Below are positions 1 through 8,392 of a stretch of 64,000 nucleotides of DNA, one piece after another. The notes under the pieces are model-generated. The model searched no databases. It was not told the origin of the DNA and saw only the letters and a list, made by a program, of their open reading frames with translations. Within the stretch, counting starts at the first letter, position 1; each line of letters opens with the position of its first letter. The translations under genes were made by a program, and so were the position numbers. Where the stretch lies: contig DCUB01000012.1 of the NCBI GenBank assembly GCA_002329365.1, forward strand, positions 40,931-104,930. Reading direction: 5' to 3'. This DNA comes from Ruminococcaceae bacterium UBA1425 (GTDB lineage: Bacteria; Bacillota; Clostridia; Oscillospirales; Acutalibacteraceae).

Positions 1-819
1 AAGCTGCTCGACCGCGTGTATGAAACTGTCAAACGAAAAAACCTCGACGCGTATATTGTCGGCGAGGTCTGGGAGGACGCGTCGAACAAATACAGCTACG
101 GCAAACGCCGCCGATATCTTTTAGGCGGACAGATGGACTCCGTTATGAACTATCCGTTTGCCGACGCTGTTCTGAGCTTTGTCAAAACAGGATGCGCCGA
201 AGTTTTTATGGATAAGATAATTACCGTGCTCGAAAATTACCCGCGCGAGGTTGTGGACACGCTTATGAATCACATAGGCACACACGACACGGTAAGGGCT
301 GTTACACTTCTTGCAAAAAGCGAAAAAGCGGAACGTTCTCCCCAAAAAAGAAGCCCCGAAAGGCTGACGATAGAGCAGCTCGAAAAGGGCATAGCGCTTT
401 TGAAGGCCGCCAGCACTCTGCAGTTTACGCTGCCCGGCGTGCCGTCAGTTTACTACGGCGACGAGGCGGGGCTGGACGGCGGCGCCGACCCGTACAACAG
501 GCGCTGCTACCCGTGGGACCATGAAGACGGCGGGCTGCTGCGCCATTATACGGAGCTTTCGCGTATACGGCGCGAACACCCCTGCTTTATCGACGGAGAG
601 TTTGTACCCATTTCCGCCGCATTGGGCTGTGTCGCGTACGCGAGGATAAAGGACGGCGGCGGCGTAATAGTAATAGCAAACATGAACTGCCACGAAATTG
701 AATATTATCTGCCGCCCGAGTGGCACGGAGCGCGTCTGCTGCTCGGCGGAACCGGATGCGACGGCTCCACGGTTAAGCTCGGCGCGGCCGCAGCCGCTGT
801 TTTAGACGTTAGATGTTAG
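1..819 (+). CDS. GH13 alpha-amylase family glycosidase (neopullulanase/cyclomaltodextrinase type), 5' truncated
   Basis: C-terminal 272 codons of a glycoside hydrolase family 13 enzyme that would cleave alpha-glucan linkages. The frame is open to base 1, so the N-terminus lies outside the window; the GTG at 16 is not a credible start. Visible family motifs are GEVWE (catalytic acid/base Glu, visible residue 22), the NHIGTHDT block (His95/Asp96, transition-state site) and GVPSVYYGDEAGLDGGADPYNRR-type substrate-loop residues (GDE-G-DP-NR), which favour the neopullulanase/maltogenic amylase branch. A short beta-rich C-terminal domain follows. No signal peptide can be judged. The last codons (LDVRC) are encoded by a short GTTAGACGTTAGA-like direct repeat running past the TAG stop, so the exact C-terminus may have drifted. 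Substrate preference cannot be decided from this fragment. Confidence 0.9.
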   Translation, partial: KLLDRVYETVKRKNLDAYIVGEVWEDASNKYSYGKRRRYLLGGQMDSVMNYPFADAVLSFVKTGCAEVFMDKIITVLENYPREVVDTLMNHIGTHDTVRAVTLLAKSEKAERSPQKRSPERLTIEQLEKGIALLKAASTLQFTLPGVPSVYYGDEAGLDGGADPYNRRCYPWDHEDGGLLRHYTELSRIRREHPCFIDGEFVPISAALGCVAYARIKDGGGVIVIANMNCHEIEYYLPPEWHGARLLLGGTGCDGSTVKLGAAAAAVLDVRC

Positions 820-838
820 ACGTTAGACGTTAAACGTT
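802..838. repeat. short degenerate direct repeat (TTAGACG/TTAGATG units)
   Basis: Roughly 10-base units of the GTTAGACGTTAGATG type follow each other about four times with small changes (TTAGACG, TTAGATG, TTAGACG, TTAGACG, TTAAACG). The array supplies the last codons and stop of the GH13 gene. It looks like a slippage product; no function is apparent. Confidence 0.6.
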
Positions 839-858
839 CAAGGTTTGTCTGTAATACG

Positions 859-882
859 CGGAACGGTCAGGCCCGTTCCCTA
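859..882. repeat. GTAGGG-type palindromic repeat (variant)
   Basis: Imperfect palindrome with arms GGAACGG and CCGTTCC around TCAGGC, ending in CCCTAA; on the minus strand it reads as a TTAGGG-edged copy of the repeat family seen throughout the window's intergenic spaces (compare 38018-38042 and 59163-59187). Confidence 0.75.
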
Positions 883-899
883 AGTGCTTAAACTTTATG

Positions 900-1031
900 A
901 GTGAACCACACAGACTGCGGCGTGTTTTACTCGGAACGCATAAATGCGTTCTCTACGAACATTCTCAATATTTGCCGTCCGGAAAGCAGGGAACGGATTC
1001 ATCCGTTCCGTGAAAAGTATGAACTGAATTG
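900..1031 (-). repeat. composite two-hairpin element, copy A (about 132 bp)
   Basis: Read on the minus strand this block aligns end to end with 55744-55882 on the plus strand. Both contain, in order, an ATTCAGTT lead-in, a first palindrome GAACGGATGAATCCGTTC, a GACGGCAAATATTGA-like connector, a GTAG(A/G)G edge with a second palindrome GGAACGCATTTATGCGTTCC, an AAAACAC(G/A)CCGCAG stretch and a GTGTGGTTC-like end. It fills most of the gap between the GH13 gene and the next gene. No open reading frame is carried. It behaves like a small non-autonomous mobile or structured element. Confidence 0.7.
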
Positions 1032-1119
1032 TCTTAAGTAAACTCACATAATACCGTTCCATACAAAAAAACGACGGTTGTTTTATTGTTATATACGGAC
1101 ATTAAAAGGAATTGAAAAA

Positions 1120-1992
1120 ATGAGCAGAAAAAGCAAGTTTTCATTTAAAACCGAAAAGGAAAGGCAGCGGCAGAAAACAAAGAGGTTCCTTGTCGGGTTC
1201 TTCTCGTTTCTGATTGCTTTCGCGTGCTTTTCAACCCTTTATCTTCTCATAACATACGACTTCGATCTCTCTCCCCTTCTTAACGCCCGGGGCGAGGAGG
1301 AAACGTCCGAGCCTACGGAGCCTGTGAGCGAATTCGCAAAGGAGGTTACTCCCCTTCATTTCCTGCTTTTCTGTACAAACAGCGAGGTTTCGGAGCTGCG
1401 CTTCGTCGTCGTTGTAAGAGTCGACATGAACAAAAAGGTATTTACGGTCTGTTCGCTTTCAGAGAACGAAAGGGTATCGGTCGACGGCGTGAACGAAACC
1501 TTTCTGCAACATTATCTAAACGGGGGAGCAAAGCGGCTTGTCACCGCGGTTGAGAGGTTCAACGGAATTAAGATTGACAGATATATATCATCGTCCGACA
1601 ACGGCTTTAAAAAGGCCGTCAACAGTATTGGTCAGTTCAGGCTGACGCTTAACGAACAGATAAACTACCGCAACGGCGACTTTTCCGTTATGTTTATCGA
1701 GGGCGAACAAAAGCTGCGTGGAGACGACCTGCTGAAATATCTGCGCTACTGCAAATTTATCGGCGACGAGGGGCTTGACCTTCAGGCGAAAACCGTCGGA
1801 ATGATGCTCACGCAATACATCAGCAACGAAAACCTTTCAAAGAGCGACGCTCTTTTCTCGTCCGTTATCAACAACGTCGAAAGCAATATAACGGTAATGG
1901 ATTTCAAGTCCGCCGCGCAGGCGCTCAGCTTCATAGCGCAGACGGGCTTTAAAACAGAAACGGTCGCTTACTTCAAGTCGACTGTCGGCTGA
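1120..1992 (+). CDS. LytR-CpsA-Psr-like membrane-anchored protein, degenerate active site
   Basis: A 290-residue protein with a basic cytoplasmic start, one membrane segment at about residues 22-46, and an outward domain that resembles the LCP (LytR-CpsA-Psr) fold. LCP enzymes attach wall teichoic acids and other glycopolymers to peptidoglycan. The resemblance lies in the helix before GIKIDRYI, the DNGFKKAVNSIG segment (usual form: D..GF..LVDALGGV) and the GEQ-L-G-DLLKYLR segment (usual form: DGEQALAYAR). The arginine-rich catalytic RSR...GDFGRIQRQ block is replaced by YCKFIGDEGLDLQAKT, so classical phosphotransferase activity is doubtful. ATG at 1120 was chosen over an upstream TTG at 1078 because AAAAGGA precedes it by 9 bases. 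The gene lies 11 bases before folP-folB and may be cotranscribed with it. Confidence 0.6.
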   Translation: MSRKSKFSFKTEKERQRQKTKRFLVGFFSFLIAFACFSTLYLLITYDFDLSPLLNARGEEETSEPTEPVSEFAKEVTPLHFLLFCTNSEVSELRFVVVVRVDMNKKVFTVCSLSENERVSVDGVNETFLQHYLNGGAKRLVTAVERFNGIKIDRYISSSDNGFKKAVNSIGQFRLTLNEQINYRNGDFSVMFIEGEQKLRGDDLLKYLRYCKFIGDEGLDLQAKTVGMMLTQYISNENLSKSDALFSSVINNVESNITVMDFKSAAQALSFIAQTGFKTETVAYFKSTVG

Positions 1993-2003
1993 CGGAGGAA
2001 AAA

Positions 2004-3224
2004 ATGCTTTGTGAAAGATATGAGTTCCGCGGAAAACGGTTTTGCTTTTCTTTTCCATCCGGAACGCTCGTAATGGGCGTGCTGAACGTAACGCCCGACT
2101 CCTTTTCCGACGGCGGGCAATACCTTCTTCCCGACGACGCCGTCCGGCAGGCCGAAAAAATACAGTCGGAAGGGGCGGACATAATCGATGTCGGCGCCAT
2201 GTCAACGGCGCCGGGGCGCGAGGCCGTCGCACCAGACGAGGAAATATCAAGGCTCATGCCTGTGCTTCCCGCTCTTATTAAACGTCTTCATATTCCCGTT
2301 TCTGTCGACACGGTTTACCCCGAAACTGCGCGTTTCGCGTTGCAAAACGGAGCGGCGATAATAAACGACGTCAGCGGCGTTTTCAACCCCGCCACGGCGG
2401 CGACCGTCAGTGAATTCAACGCGGGCTATATAGTAACCCACGGCGGCAGCTCAAACGTTACGAAAACCGAAAAGCGCGACATAATAAACGAAGTATCCGG
2501 CTTTTTTGCGGATATCTTAAACGCCGCAAGGCTGTGCGGCCTTGACACGCAAAGTATCTGCCTTGACCCGGGAATAGGCTTCGGAAAAAGCCGCGGGGAG
2601 GACGCGCTGCTCCTTCGCCGCCTTTCAGACGTAAAGCCGAGCGGAACGGCGCTGCTTGTCGGCGCTTCGAGAAAACGCGTCATAGGGGAGCTAAGCGGCG
2701 AGAGCGACCCGTCAAAGCGCGACTTCGGCACCGTTGCCGCGCACACGGCGGCAATAGCGGGCGGCGCCGATATCATAAGGGCGCACAATGTGCCGGCAGC
2801 CGTTCAGGGCGCGAGGGTTGCCGACGCGCTTTACCGCCGCGGGCAGGCTGCATTCACAGGCAGGGATAAAATATTGATAAAGGGGCTTAACGTATTCGCT
2901 TTTCACGGCGTAAATCTCGAGGAAAAGCAGGACGGTCAGAACTTTTTGCTCGATATCGAGGCTCTCGCCGACTTATCCGTTCCCTGCGCGACGGACAGTG
3001 TCGACGATACCATAAGCTACTCACGGATTATTAAAAGCGCTGTAAGGATATTCACGGCGCAAAAATACGACCTCATAGAGCGCGCCGCTTCGGCGCTCGC
3101 CGACGGTCTCCTCTGTGAATATCCGCGCATTGACAGCATTAAAATAACGGTAAAAAAACCCGACGCTCCCGTAAAGTCCGTTTTTGATTTCGTCGGCACG
3201 GAAATTACAAGAGCGCGAAGATAA
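2004..3224 (+). CDS. folP: dihydropteroate synthase-dihydroneopterin aldolase fusion
   Basis: A 406-residue bifunctional folate enzyme. Residues 1 to about 270 are dihydropteroate synthase (joins p-aminobenzoate to dihydropterin pyrophosphate), with the signature GVLNVTPDSFSDGG at about 25-38, the D-GA-S-PG block, DVSG, and the GASRKR loop near the end. Residues from about 288 onward are dihydroneopterin aldolase (FolB), beginning with ILIKGLNVFAFHGV and continuing to ITVKKP, the usual FolB core. Separate FolP and FolB are about 270 and 120 residues, so this is a full-length fusion and not a readthrough. GGAGG sits 7 bases before the ATG. folK follows, as expected for one pathway unit; folE is not in the window. 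Confidence 0.93.
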   Translation: MLCERYEFRGKRFCFSFPSGTLVMGVLNVTPDSFSDGGQYLLPDDAVRQAEKIQSEGADIIDVGAMSTAPGREAVAPDEEISRLMPVLPALIKRLHIPVSVDTVYPETARFALQNGAAIINDVSGVFNPATAATVSEFNAGYIVTHGGSSNVTKTEKRDIINEVSGFFADILNAARLCGLDTQSICLDPGIGFGKSRGEDALLLRRLSDVKPSGTALLVGASRKRVIGELSGESDPSKRDFGTVAAHTAAIAGGADIIRAHNVPAAVQGARVADALYRRGQAAFTGRDKILIKGLNVFAFHGVNLEEKQDGQNFLLDIEALADLSVPCATDSVDDTISYSRIIKSAVRIFTAQKYDLIERAASALADGLLCEYPRIDSIKITVKKPDAPVKSVFDFVGTEITRARR

Positions 3225-3277
3225 AAAGTAAGAAGTCATCGGAAATAATATTTCCCGAAAGGATGATGAAACAGCTA

Positions 3278-3808
3278 ATGAGCAGAGCGGTTATCGGTAT
3301 GGGTTCAAATCTCGGAGATAAGTTCGGTAATATCAAGCAGGGGCTCAAGGCTATATCGCTTCTCCCTGCGACAAGGCTCATTAAAGCCTCAAAAATTTAC
3401 GAAACCGACCCCGTCGGCTACTCCGAGCAGCCGGTGTTTTACAACGCCGTGCTGCTTGTCGAAACCGAGCTTTCGCCCAACGCGCTGCTCGGCGCGTGTC
3501 TTGGGATAGAGGCGGGCTTAGGGAGGATTCGCACCGTTCCCGACGGTCCGAGATTACTCGACCTCGATCTGCTGCTTTATGAGAGCATTAAGACCGAGAG
3601 CTTCGAGCTTACGCTTCCGCACCCCAAAATGATGAAAAGGGCGTTTGTGCTTGTCCCGCTTAACGATATTTTTCCTTCCGGCAGGGCGATGGGGCATTAC
3701 TTTTTACAGGCATTGAGAGAGATGGACACAAGCGGCGTCCGCGAAACACTTTTCACGCTCAACAACGAATGGATGGCGCAGGTCGAAAGCTTCGGCGGAG
3801 ATTTATAA
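3278..3808 (+). CDS. folK: 2-amino-4-hydroxy-6-hydroxymethyldihydropteridine diphosphokinase
   Basis: A 176-residue HPPK that transfers pyrophosphate from ATP to 6-hydroxymethyl-dihydropterin, the step directly before dihydropteroate synthase encoded just upstream. Family marks are AVIGMGSNLGD at the N-terminus, YETDPVGY, the FYNAV strand, and the Mg/ATP signature with RTVPDGPRLLDLDLLLY. The start at 3278 (MSRAVIGMGSN) matches the family; ATGs at 3263 and 3266 overlap or crowd the AAAGGA ribosome site at 3258-3263, leaving about 14 bases to 3278. The C-terminus carries about 15 residues beyond the usual core. The gap of 53 bases from folP-folB has no terminator. Confidence 0.92.
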   Translation: MSRAVIGMGSNLGDKFGNIKQGLKAISLLPATRLIKASKIYETDPVGYSEQPVFYNAVLLVETELSPNALLGACLGIEAGLGRIRTVPDGPRLLDLDLLLYESIKTESFELTLPHPKMMKRAFVLVPLNDIFPSGRAMGHYFLQALREMDTSGVRETLFTLNNEWMAQVESFGGDL

Positions 3809-3825
3809 TACAACATTTTTTCTCC

Positions 3826-3902
3826 GTAGGGGCGACCGCAAGTGTCGCCCGACGTCCCACATGCAAAACAAACCATGGGCGACCGCAAGGGTCGCCCCTA
3901 CA
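3826..3902. repeat. paired GGGCGACC palindromic repeats facing each other
   Basis: Two units of GGGCGACC-GCAAG-GGTCGCCC type (3830-3850 with one change, and 3877-3898) lie head to head, the left one edged by GTAGGGG and the right one by CCCCTAC. The whole 77-base block is therefore itself an inverted repeat. It is another sequence class of the GTAGGG-edged superfamily. Confidence 0.8.
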
Positions 3903-3982
3903 ACTGTATCTTTATCTAATGAAAAACAACCTAAATAATACCTTATTTAATGCAACTACATAAATTTTTAGCGTTGTTACTA

Positions 3983-4011
3983 TTGCAACAGCAGACATTA
4001 TTTGTTATTAT
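3983..4011 (+). promoter_or_regulatory. sigma-A-type promoter for the isomerase-GT87-nfo unit
   Basis: TTGCAA at 3983-3988 and TATTAT at 4006-4011 with a 17-base spacer, in an AT-rich stretch 40 bases before the first gene of the unit. The downstream AGGAGG ribosome site at 4037-4042 fits a short leader. Confidence 0.65.
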
Positions 4012-4050
4012 ATTGTCATGTTAATAAATTTATAGCAGGAGGAAGCTTAA

Positions 4051-4896
4051 ATGTATAATTTTCCTATTGGCGTAATAGTCGACAGCTTTCAGGTCGAGAT
4101 ACCCGAGGCTGTAAAAAAGGCCGCTTCAATAGGAGCGCAGGGAATTCAGGTTTACTCAACATACGGTGATATGGCGCCCGAAAACCTCACCGGCTCAAAG
4201 AGGAGCGAGTTTTTAAAGCTTGTCAAGGACAACGGGCTTGTGATTTCCGCTCTCTGCGGAGACCTCGGCGGAGGCGGCTTCACGCACCCCGAAAAGAACC
4301 CGGAAAAAATCGAGCGTTCAAAGCGCATACTCGACCTCGCTCTTGAGCTTGAAACAAACGTGGTCACCACCCATATCGGCGTAGTGCCGTCAGACAGCGG
4401 CGCAGAACGGTACAAGATAATGCAGGAGGCGTGCGCCGAGCTTGCCGGATACGCCGATTCAATAGGCGCGCATTTCGCAATCGAAACAGGTCCCGAAACG
4501 TCGCTTGTGTTAAAGGAATTCCTCGACAGCCTCAACTCGACAGGCGTCGCCGTAAACCTCGACCCCGCAAACCTTGTAATGGTAACGGGCGACGACCCCG
4601 CAAAAGCTGTGTTTAACCTTAAGGATTATATAGTCCACACTCACGCGAAGGACGGCAGGCAGCTGTTCTACAAGGACCCTGAAATAGTTTACGGCATGGT
4701 CAAAAGCCACATCGTGACGGGTCCCTCCTTTGAGGAGGTGCCGCTGGGCGAAGGCTCCGTCAACTGGGACGAATACTTAAAGGCACTGAACGAAATCGGC
4801 TACAAGGGCTTCCTTACCATAGAGCGCGAAGTCGGCGACGACCCCGAGGCGGACATAAGAAAAGCAGTTGTCTTTCTTAAAGAAAAAATGTCATGA
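4051..4896 (+). CDS. sugar phosphate isomerase/epimerase-like TIM barrel protein
   Basis: A 281-residue protein of the xylose isomerase-like/AP endonuclease 2 superfamily. Recognisable strand-end motifs are the GAQGIQVYS strand, TTHIG, the FAIETGPE strand with a metal-ligand Glu, the VNLDPAN strand with Asp, VHTHAKDG with His, and the terminal FLTIERE Glu, together forming the usual divalent-metal site. Substrate is not readable; relatives act in inositol, tagatose or rare sugar catabolism. AGGAGG lies 8 bases before the ATG and a good promoter is just upstream, so this is the first gene of a transcript. Its TGA overlaps the next ATG (ATGA at 4893), implying translational coupling. Confidence 0.82.
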   Translation: MYNFPIGVIVDSFQVEIPEAVKKAASIGAQGIQVYSTYGDMAPENLTGSKRSEFLKLVKDNGLVISALCGDLGGGGFTHPEKNPEKIERSKRILDLALELETNVVTTHIGVVPSDSGAERYKIMQEACAELAGYADSIGAHFAIETGPETSLVLKEFLDSLNSTGVAVNLDPANLVMVTGDDPAKAVFNLKDYIVHTHAKDGRQLFYKDPEIVYGMVKSHIVTGPSFEEVPLGEGSVNWDEYLKALNEIGYKGFLTIEREVGDDPEADIRKAVVFLKEKMS

Positions 4897-6302
4897 TGCA
4901 ATTTGAAACGGAAGAAGAAAGTAAGCAGAATCGAAATCAAATAAAAAGGCAAAGCCGTCCGCGGCCGCCCGCCCCGTCAAGCGGGCAGCTTTTAAGGACT
5001 TATTATGTTATGTTCGCGGTATATGCCGCGGCATTCCTTGCTGTTGCCGTCATAACACGCGGAGAGTCGGTCAGAAACGTGCTGTTCTATAACGCGATAA
5101 GCGGTGAAGACGACTATTTCATGGACTATTTCAACTCCATACGCAACTCCATATTTGAGTTTTCATATAATATCGGAGTCATCTATCCTCCGCTTGTCAA
5201 CCTGTTTTATTTCTTTCTTTCAAGGCTGCTTCCCGCAGGCACAACCGACAACATAGATTTTCCGGGCAGATACATTGTGCGGAACGGTCAGCTACCTCTA
5301 TTGAGCTACGTTCTTTTTACGGTAGCCGTCGTGCTTTTCACCGTAAAGGTGATTGAAAAATATGTCGCGCGCTCAAGTCTTCCTCGTTCAAAGGCGCTGC
5401 TCGCCTACACCATAGTGTTTTCCTACCCGTCCGTTTACTGCATAGAGCGCGGAAATATAACGATGCTCGCCGCCGTGCTGACGCTCGTTTTCGTTATGTA
5501 CCGCGATTCCGAAAAGCGCTATCTGCGCGAGCTTTCCTTTATAGCCCTGGCGGTTGCCGCTTCCATAAAAATATATCCTGCCGTTTTCGGCCTGCTTTTG
5601 ATATTCGACAAAAAATATAAAGACGCCGCACGGCTTGCCGTGTACGGCGCGGTGCTGTTTATTGTTCCCTTTTTCTTTTACGACGGATTTACAAGCATAT
5701 ACCAGTTCGTCAAGAAAATTCTCGATTTTTCGGACAAAAAAGCCGTTTTTTTCGGAGTGGGGCAGGTGTCGGTCAAAAATATCGCCGCGCTGTTAGGGTT
5801 GGTTTTCGATTTTACCGGGGACACTGTCCGCCGAGTAGGCGGCACTCTGTTCCCTCTCACGCAGTTTCTGGCTCTCTTTGCCGCCGCAACCGTGCCGTTA
5901 AAGTGGCAGAAGGCCGCCGCTTTAACATATTTCATGATAAACTTTGCCGCCGTTTCACAGGCATATTCCGTGCTGTTCCTCGTTGTGCCTTTTTTGATGC
6001 TTTTGTCCGGCGGGGAGCCTCTGCGAAGAATCGACCGGGTTTATCTTGTTGTTTTTGCTTTGTTTTTTGTCCCCCTGCCGCCGTTTAGCTCGCTTTCCGA
6101 CCTTTTCGGCGTCGGAGGGCTCGGCGGGCTGATAACTTATCAGAACCGCGAGGTGTTTAAAAACATCTTCACCCAGCCGAACCAATATCTTTCAATGCTC
6201 CTTATGCAGCTGCTTTTGCTGCTGCTCACAGTCGAGGGAGTCTCCAAAACTATAAAGACACTCAAAAAAAGGGATTCAGCGCCGGTTATTGTCAATATAT
6301 AA
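4893..6302 (+). CDS. GT87/DUF2029-like polytopic membrane glycosyltransferase
   Basis: A 469-residue integral membrane protein with a charged cytoplasmic N-terminus of about 30 residues and roughly ten hydrophobic segments. The family mark is the block around IERGNITM, followed about 40 residues later by [13 protein letters not shown] and a KKYKDAARL loop, typical of the GT87 polyprenol-phosphate mannosyltransferase group (DUF2029). These use lipid-linked sugars at the outer face of the membrane. The start overlaps the stop of the upstream isomerase gene. It sits between two isomerase-like genes, which is an odd partner; a role in envelope glycan synthesis is inference only. Confidence 0.65.
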   Translation: MMQFETEEESKQNRNQIKRQSRPRPPAPSSGQLLRTYYVMFAVYAAAFLAVAVITRGESVRNVLFYNAISGEDDYFMDYFNSIRNSIFEFSYNIGVIYPPLVNLFYFFLSRLLPAGTTDNIDFPGRYIVRNGQLPLLSYVLFTVAVVLFTVKVIEKYVARSSLPRSKALLAYTIVFSYPSVYCIERGNITMLAAVLTLVFVMYRDSEKRYLRELSFIALAVAASIKIYPAVFGLLLIFDKKYKDAARLAVYGAVLFIVPFFFYDGFTSIYQFVKKILDFSDKKAVFFGVGQVSVKNIAALLGLVFDFTGDTVRRVGGTLFPLTQFLALFAAATVPLKWQKAAALTYFMINFAAVSQAYSVLFLVVPFLMLLSGGEPLRRIDRVYLVVFALFFVPLPPFSSLSDLFGVGGLGGLITYQNREVFKNIFTQPNQYLSMLLMQLLLLLLTVEGVSKTIKTLKKRDSAPVIVNI

Positions 6303-6328
6303 TTTTTAGCCGATTGGGGATATGTGTT

Positions 6329-7195
6329 ATGAAAACATGCGTCAGCAGCTACAGCTTCAGCCGCTATTTAAGCTCCGGGGCGACAGACCAGTTAGGTCTT
6401 ATCCGGCTCGTAAAGGACATGGGCTTTGACGCCATAGAATTTACGGAGTTAAAGTCGCCCGAAGGAGTCGCCGAAAAGGACTACGCCGCAATGCTCCGCG
6501 AGGAGAGCGAAAAGCTTTCGCTGCCCGTCGCGAACTACACCATAGGAGCCGATTTTTTAAACGGCGAAAGCCCCGAAAGGGAAGCGGAAAGGCTGTGCGG
6601 CAGGGTGGATATTGCAAAGATTCTCGGTGCCTCCGGAATGCGCCACGACGCTACGGGCGGCTACAAGGGAGCGGAAAAGCACTACAAAACCTTTGACGAC
6701 GCGCTGCCCGTACTTGCCAAAGGCTGCCGCATGGTTACGGAATACGCGAAAACGCAGGGAATCGCCACGATGGTAGAAAACCACGGCTTTTTCTGCCAGG
6801 ACAGCACGCGCGTCGAGCGTCTTGTTTCGGCAGTCGGCAGCGACAATTTCGGTCTGCTTGTGGATATAGGCAATTTCCTTTGCGCCGACGACCCGTCGGT
6901 TACGGCGGTCGGGCGGGTAGCGCCGTTCGCAAAGCATGTACACGTCAAGGACTTCCATGTAAAGAGCGGCACCGACGACTACCCCGGCGCGGGCTGGTTT
7001 TGCACAAGGGGCGGAAATTATCTGCGCGGCGCCATACTCGGTCACGGCAACGTGCCTGTAAGGCAGTGCCTTTTCGCCTTAAAGCGCGCCGAATACGACG
7101 GCTATGTAAGCATTGAGTTTGAGGGAATGGAGGACAACCTCCCGGCTATCGAGATAGGGCTTGATAATCTTGTGAGGTTCATTTCCCTGATATGA
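6329..7195 (+). CDS. sugar phosphate isomerase/epimerase-like TIM barrel protein
   Basis: A 288-residue member of the xylose isomerase-like TIM barrel superfamily, clearly distinct from the protein at 4051. Metal-site strands can be read as the AIEFTELK Glu, MVENHGFF (Glu and His), LLVDIGNF (Asp), KHVHVKDFH (His) and [10 protein letters not shown] (Glu). The ATG at 6329 follows GGGGA by 8 bases; the in-frame TTG at 6314 has no such site. Its TGA overlaps the ATG of nfo at 7192, so the two are translationally coupled. The reaction is not known; placement beside nfo may reflect superfamily duplication or simply operon packing. Confidence 0.82.
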   Translation: MKTCVSSYSFSRYLSSGATDQLGLIRLVKDMGFDAIEFTELKSPEGVAEKDYAAMLREESEKLSLPVANYTIGADFLNGESPEREAERLCGRVDIAKILGASGMRHDATGGYKGAEKHYKTFDDALPVLAKGCRMVTEYAKTQGIATMVENHGFFCQDSTRVERLVSAVGSDNFGLLVDIGNFLCADDPSVTAVGRVAPFAKHVHVKDFHVKSGTDDYPGAGWFCTRGGNYLRGAILGHGNVPVRQCLFALKRAEYDGYVSIEFEGMEDNLPAIEIGLDNLVRFISLI

Positions 7196-8031
7196 GCGAC
7201 ACGTTTATAATAGGCTGTCACCTGTCATTTTCAAAGGGCTTTTGCGCTATGGGCGCCGATGCCGTTTCGATAGGCGCTACTGCCATACAGTTTTTTACAC
7301 GCAATCCGCGCGGCGGCGTCGCAAAGGCAATAGACGCCGACGACGTCGCGGCTTACAACGAGCTCGCGGCGGCAAACGGCATTATAACGCTGCTTGCCCA
7401 CGCGTCATACACGCTGAACCTTTGCTCGGGCGACAAAAGAATCAGAAAGTTTGCCGAGGAAACCATGGCGGACGACCTTTTGAGAATGGAGTTAACGCCG
7501 CATCAGCTTTATAATTTTCATCCGGGCAGCCATGTCGGTCAGGGAATCGAAGCCGGCATAGAGCTTATCTCCGGCGCGCTGAACAGAATCCTGACGCCCG
7601 AACAGACCACTACGGTACTGCTTGAAACTATGTCGGGCAAAGGCTCGGAGATCGGCGGAAAATTCGAGGAGCTGCGCGATATAATCGACAGGACGGAGCA
7701 AAACGAAAAGCTCGGCGTCTGCCTCGACACCTGCCACGTTTATGACGCGGGCTACGACGTCGTCAACGATCTTGACGGCGTGCTCGCGGAGTTCGACAGG
7801 GTAATCGGTATAAGGCGGCTTCGGGCAATTCACATAAACGACAGCAAAAATCCCTTCGGCAGCCACAAGGACAGGCACGAAAAAATAGGCATGGGAAATC
7901 TGGGCGTTGAGGCTCTCGCGAGAATCATAAACCACCCGCTCCTGCGCTCGCTCCCGTTTCTTCTTGAAACGCCGAACGAGCTTCCGGGATACGCCGAGGA
8001 AATAGCTTTGCTAAAAAAGCTGAGAAAATAA
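7192..8031 (+). CDS. nfo: deoxyribonuclease IV (endonuclease IV)
   Basis: A 279-residue AP endonuclease that cuts the phosphodiester bond 5' of abasic sites in base-excision repair, using a three-zinc centre. Zinc-ligand and signature segments are present in family order: GCHLSFSKG at the N-terminus, [63 protein letters not shown] and LLETPNE at the C-terminus. Length is normal for the family. ATGA overlap with the upstream isomerase-like gene indicates coupling. A family 4 uracil-DNA glycosylase encoded at 40357-40935 would supply substrates for it, but the two genes are not linked. Confidence 0.96.
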   Translation: MSDTFIIGCHLSFSKGFCAMGADAVSIGATAIQFFTRNPRGGVAKAIDADDVAAYNELAAANGIITLLAHASYTLNLCSGDKRIRKFAEETMADDLLRMELTPHQLYNFHPGSHVGQGIEAGIELISGALNRILTPEQTTTVLLETMSGKGSEIGGKFEELRDIIDRTEQNEKLGVCLDTCHVYDAGYDVVNDLDGVLAEFDRVIGIRRLRAIHINDSKNPFGSHKDRHEKIGMGNLGVEALARIINHPLLRSLPFLLETPNELPGYAEEIALLKKLRK

Positions 8032-8051
8032 AAAGGAAGGGGCAATAAACC

Positions 8052-8345
8052 GTGTACGACAGCAAAATAAAAAGTCCCGAGGCCGACCGGCTTTTTGAGG
8101 CTATATTAACGCTTGAAAGCCTGGAGGAATGCTACCGTTTTTTTGAGGACATATGCACTATTCGTGAGATTCACGACATAGCGCAAAGGCTTGAAGTTGC
8201 GGCTATGCTCAGAAATGGGGAAACCGTCGCCTCCATAGCTGCTAAGACCGGCGCGTCCACAACAACCGTGTCACGCGTAAACCGCTGCCTTCAATACGGC
8301 ACAAACGGGTACAGCCTTCTGCTTGACAGGCAGAAGGATAAGTAA
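8052..8345 (+). CDS. YerC/YecD-type TrpR-related DNA-binding protein
   Basis: A 97-residue all-helical protein of the TrpR-like YerC/YecD family. The order is an N-terminal LTLESLEECYRFFEDICT helix pair, the IREIHDIAQRLEVAAML helix, and a helix-turn-helix with the GETVASIAAKTGASTTTVSR core. Members are thought to regulate transcription; the ligand is unknown and the tryptophan pocket cannot be confirmed. A GTG start at 8052 follows AAGGAAGGGGC at about 10 bases. It lies 20 bases after nfo and before the apbE gene, on the same strand. Confidence 0.85.
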   Translation: MYDSKIKSPEADRLFEAILTLESLEECYRFFEDICTIREIHDIAQRLEVAAMLRNGETVASIAAKTGASTTTVSRVNRCLQYGTNGYSLLLDRQKDK

Positions 8346-8392
8346 CGAATCTGAAATAACAGGACGGATGTCTTGTTGTGCGGGGGATTATT

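Noticed and set aside
3769..3963. Plus-strand open frame of 64 codons overlapping the end of folK
   Set aside because: Mostly a translation of the GGGCGACC palindromes (GATASVARRP-type peptide) in another frame of folK; artefact.
7242..7514. Arg-rich plus-strand frame inside nfo
   Set aside because: Out-of-frame shadow of endonuclease IV, rich in Arg because of GC-rich codons.
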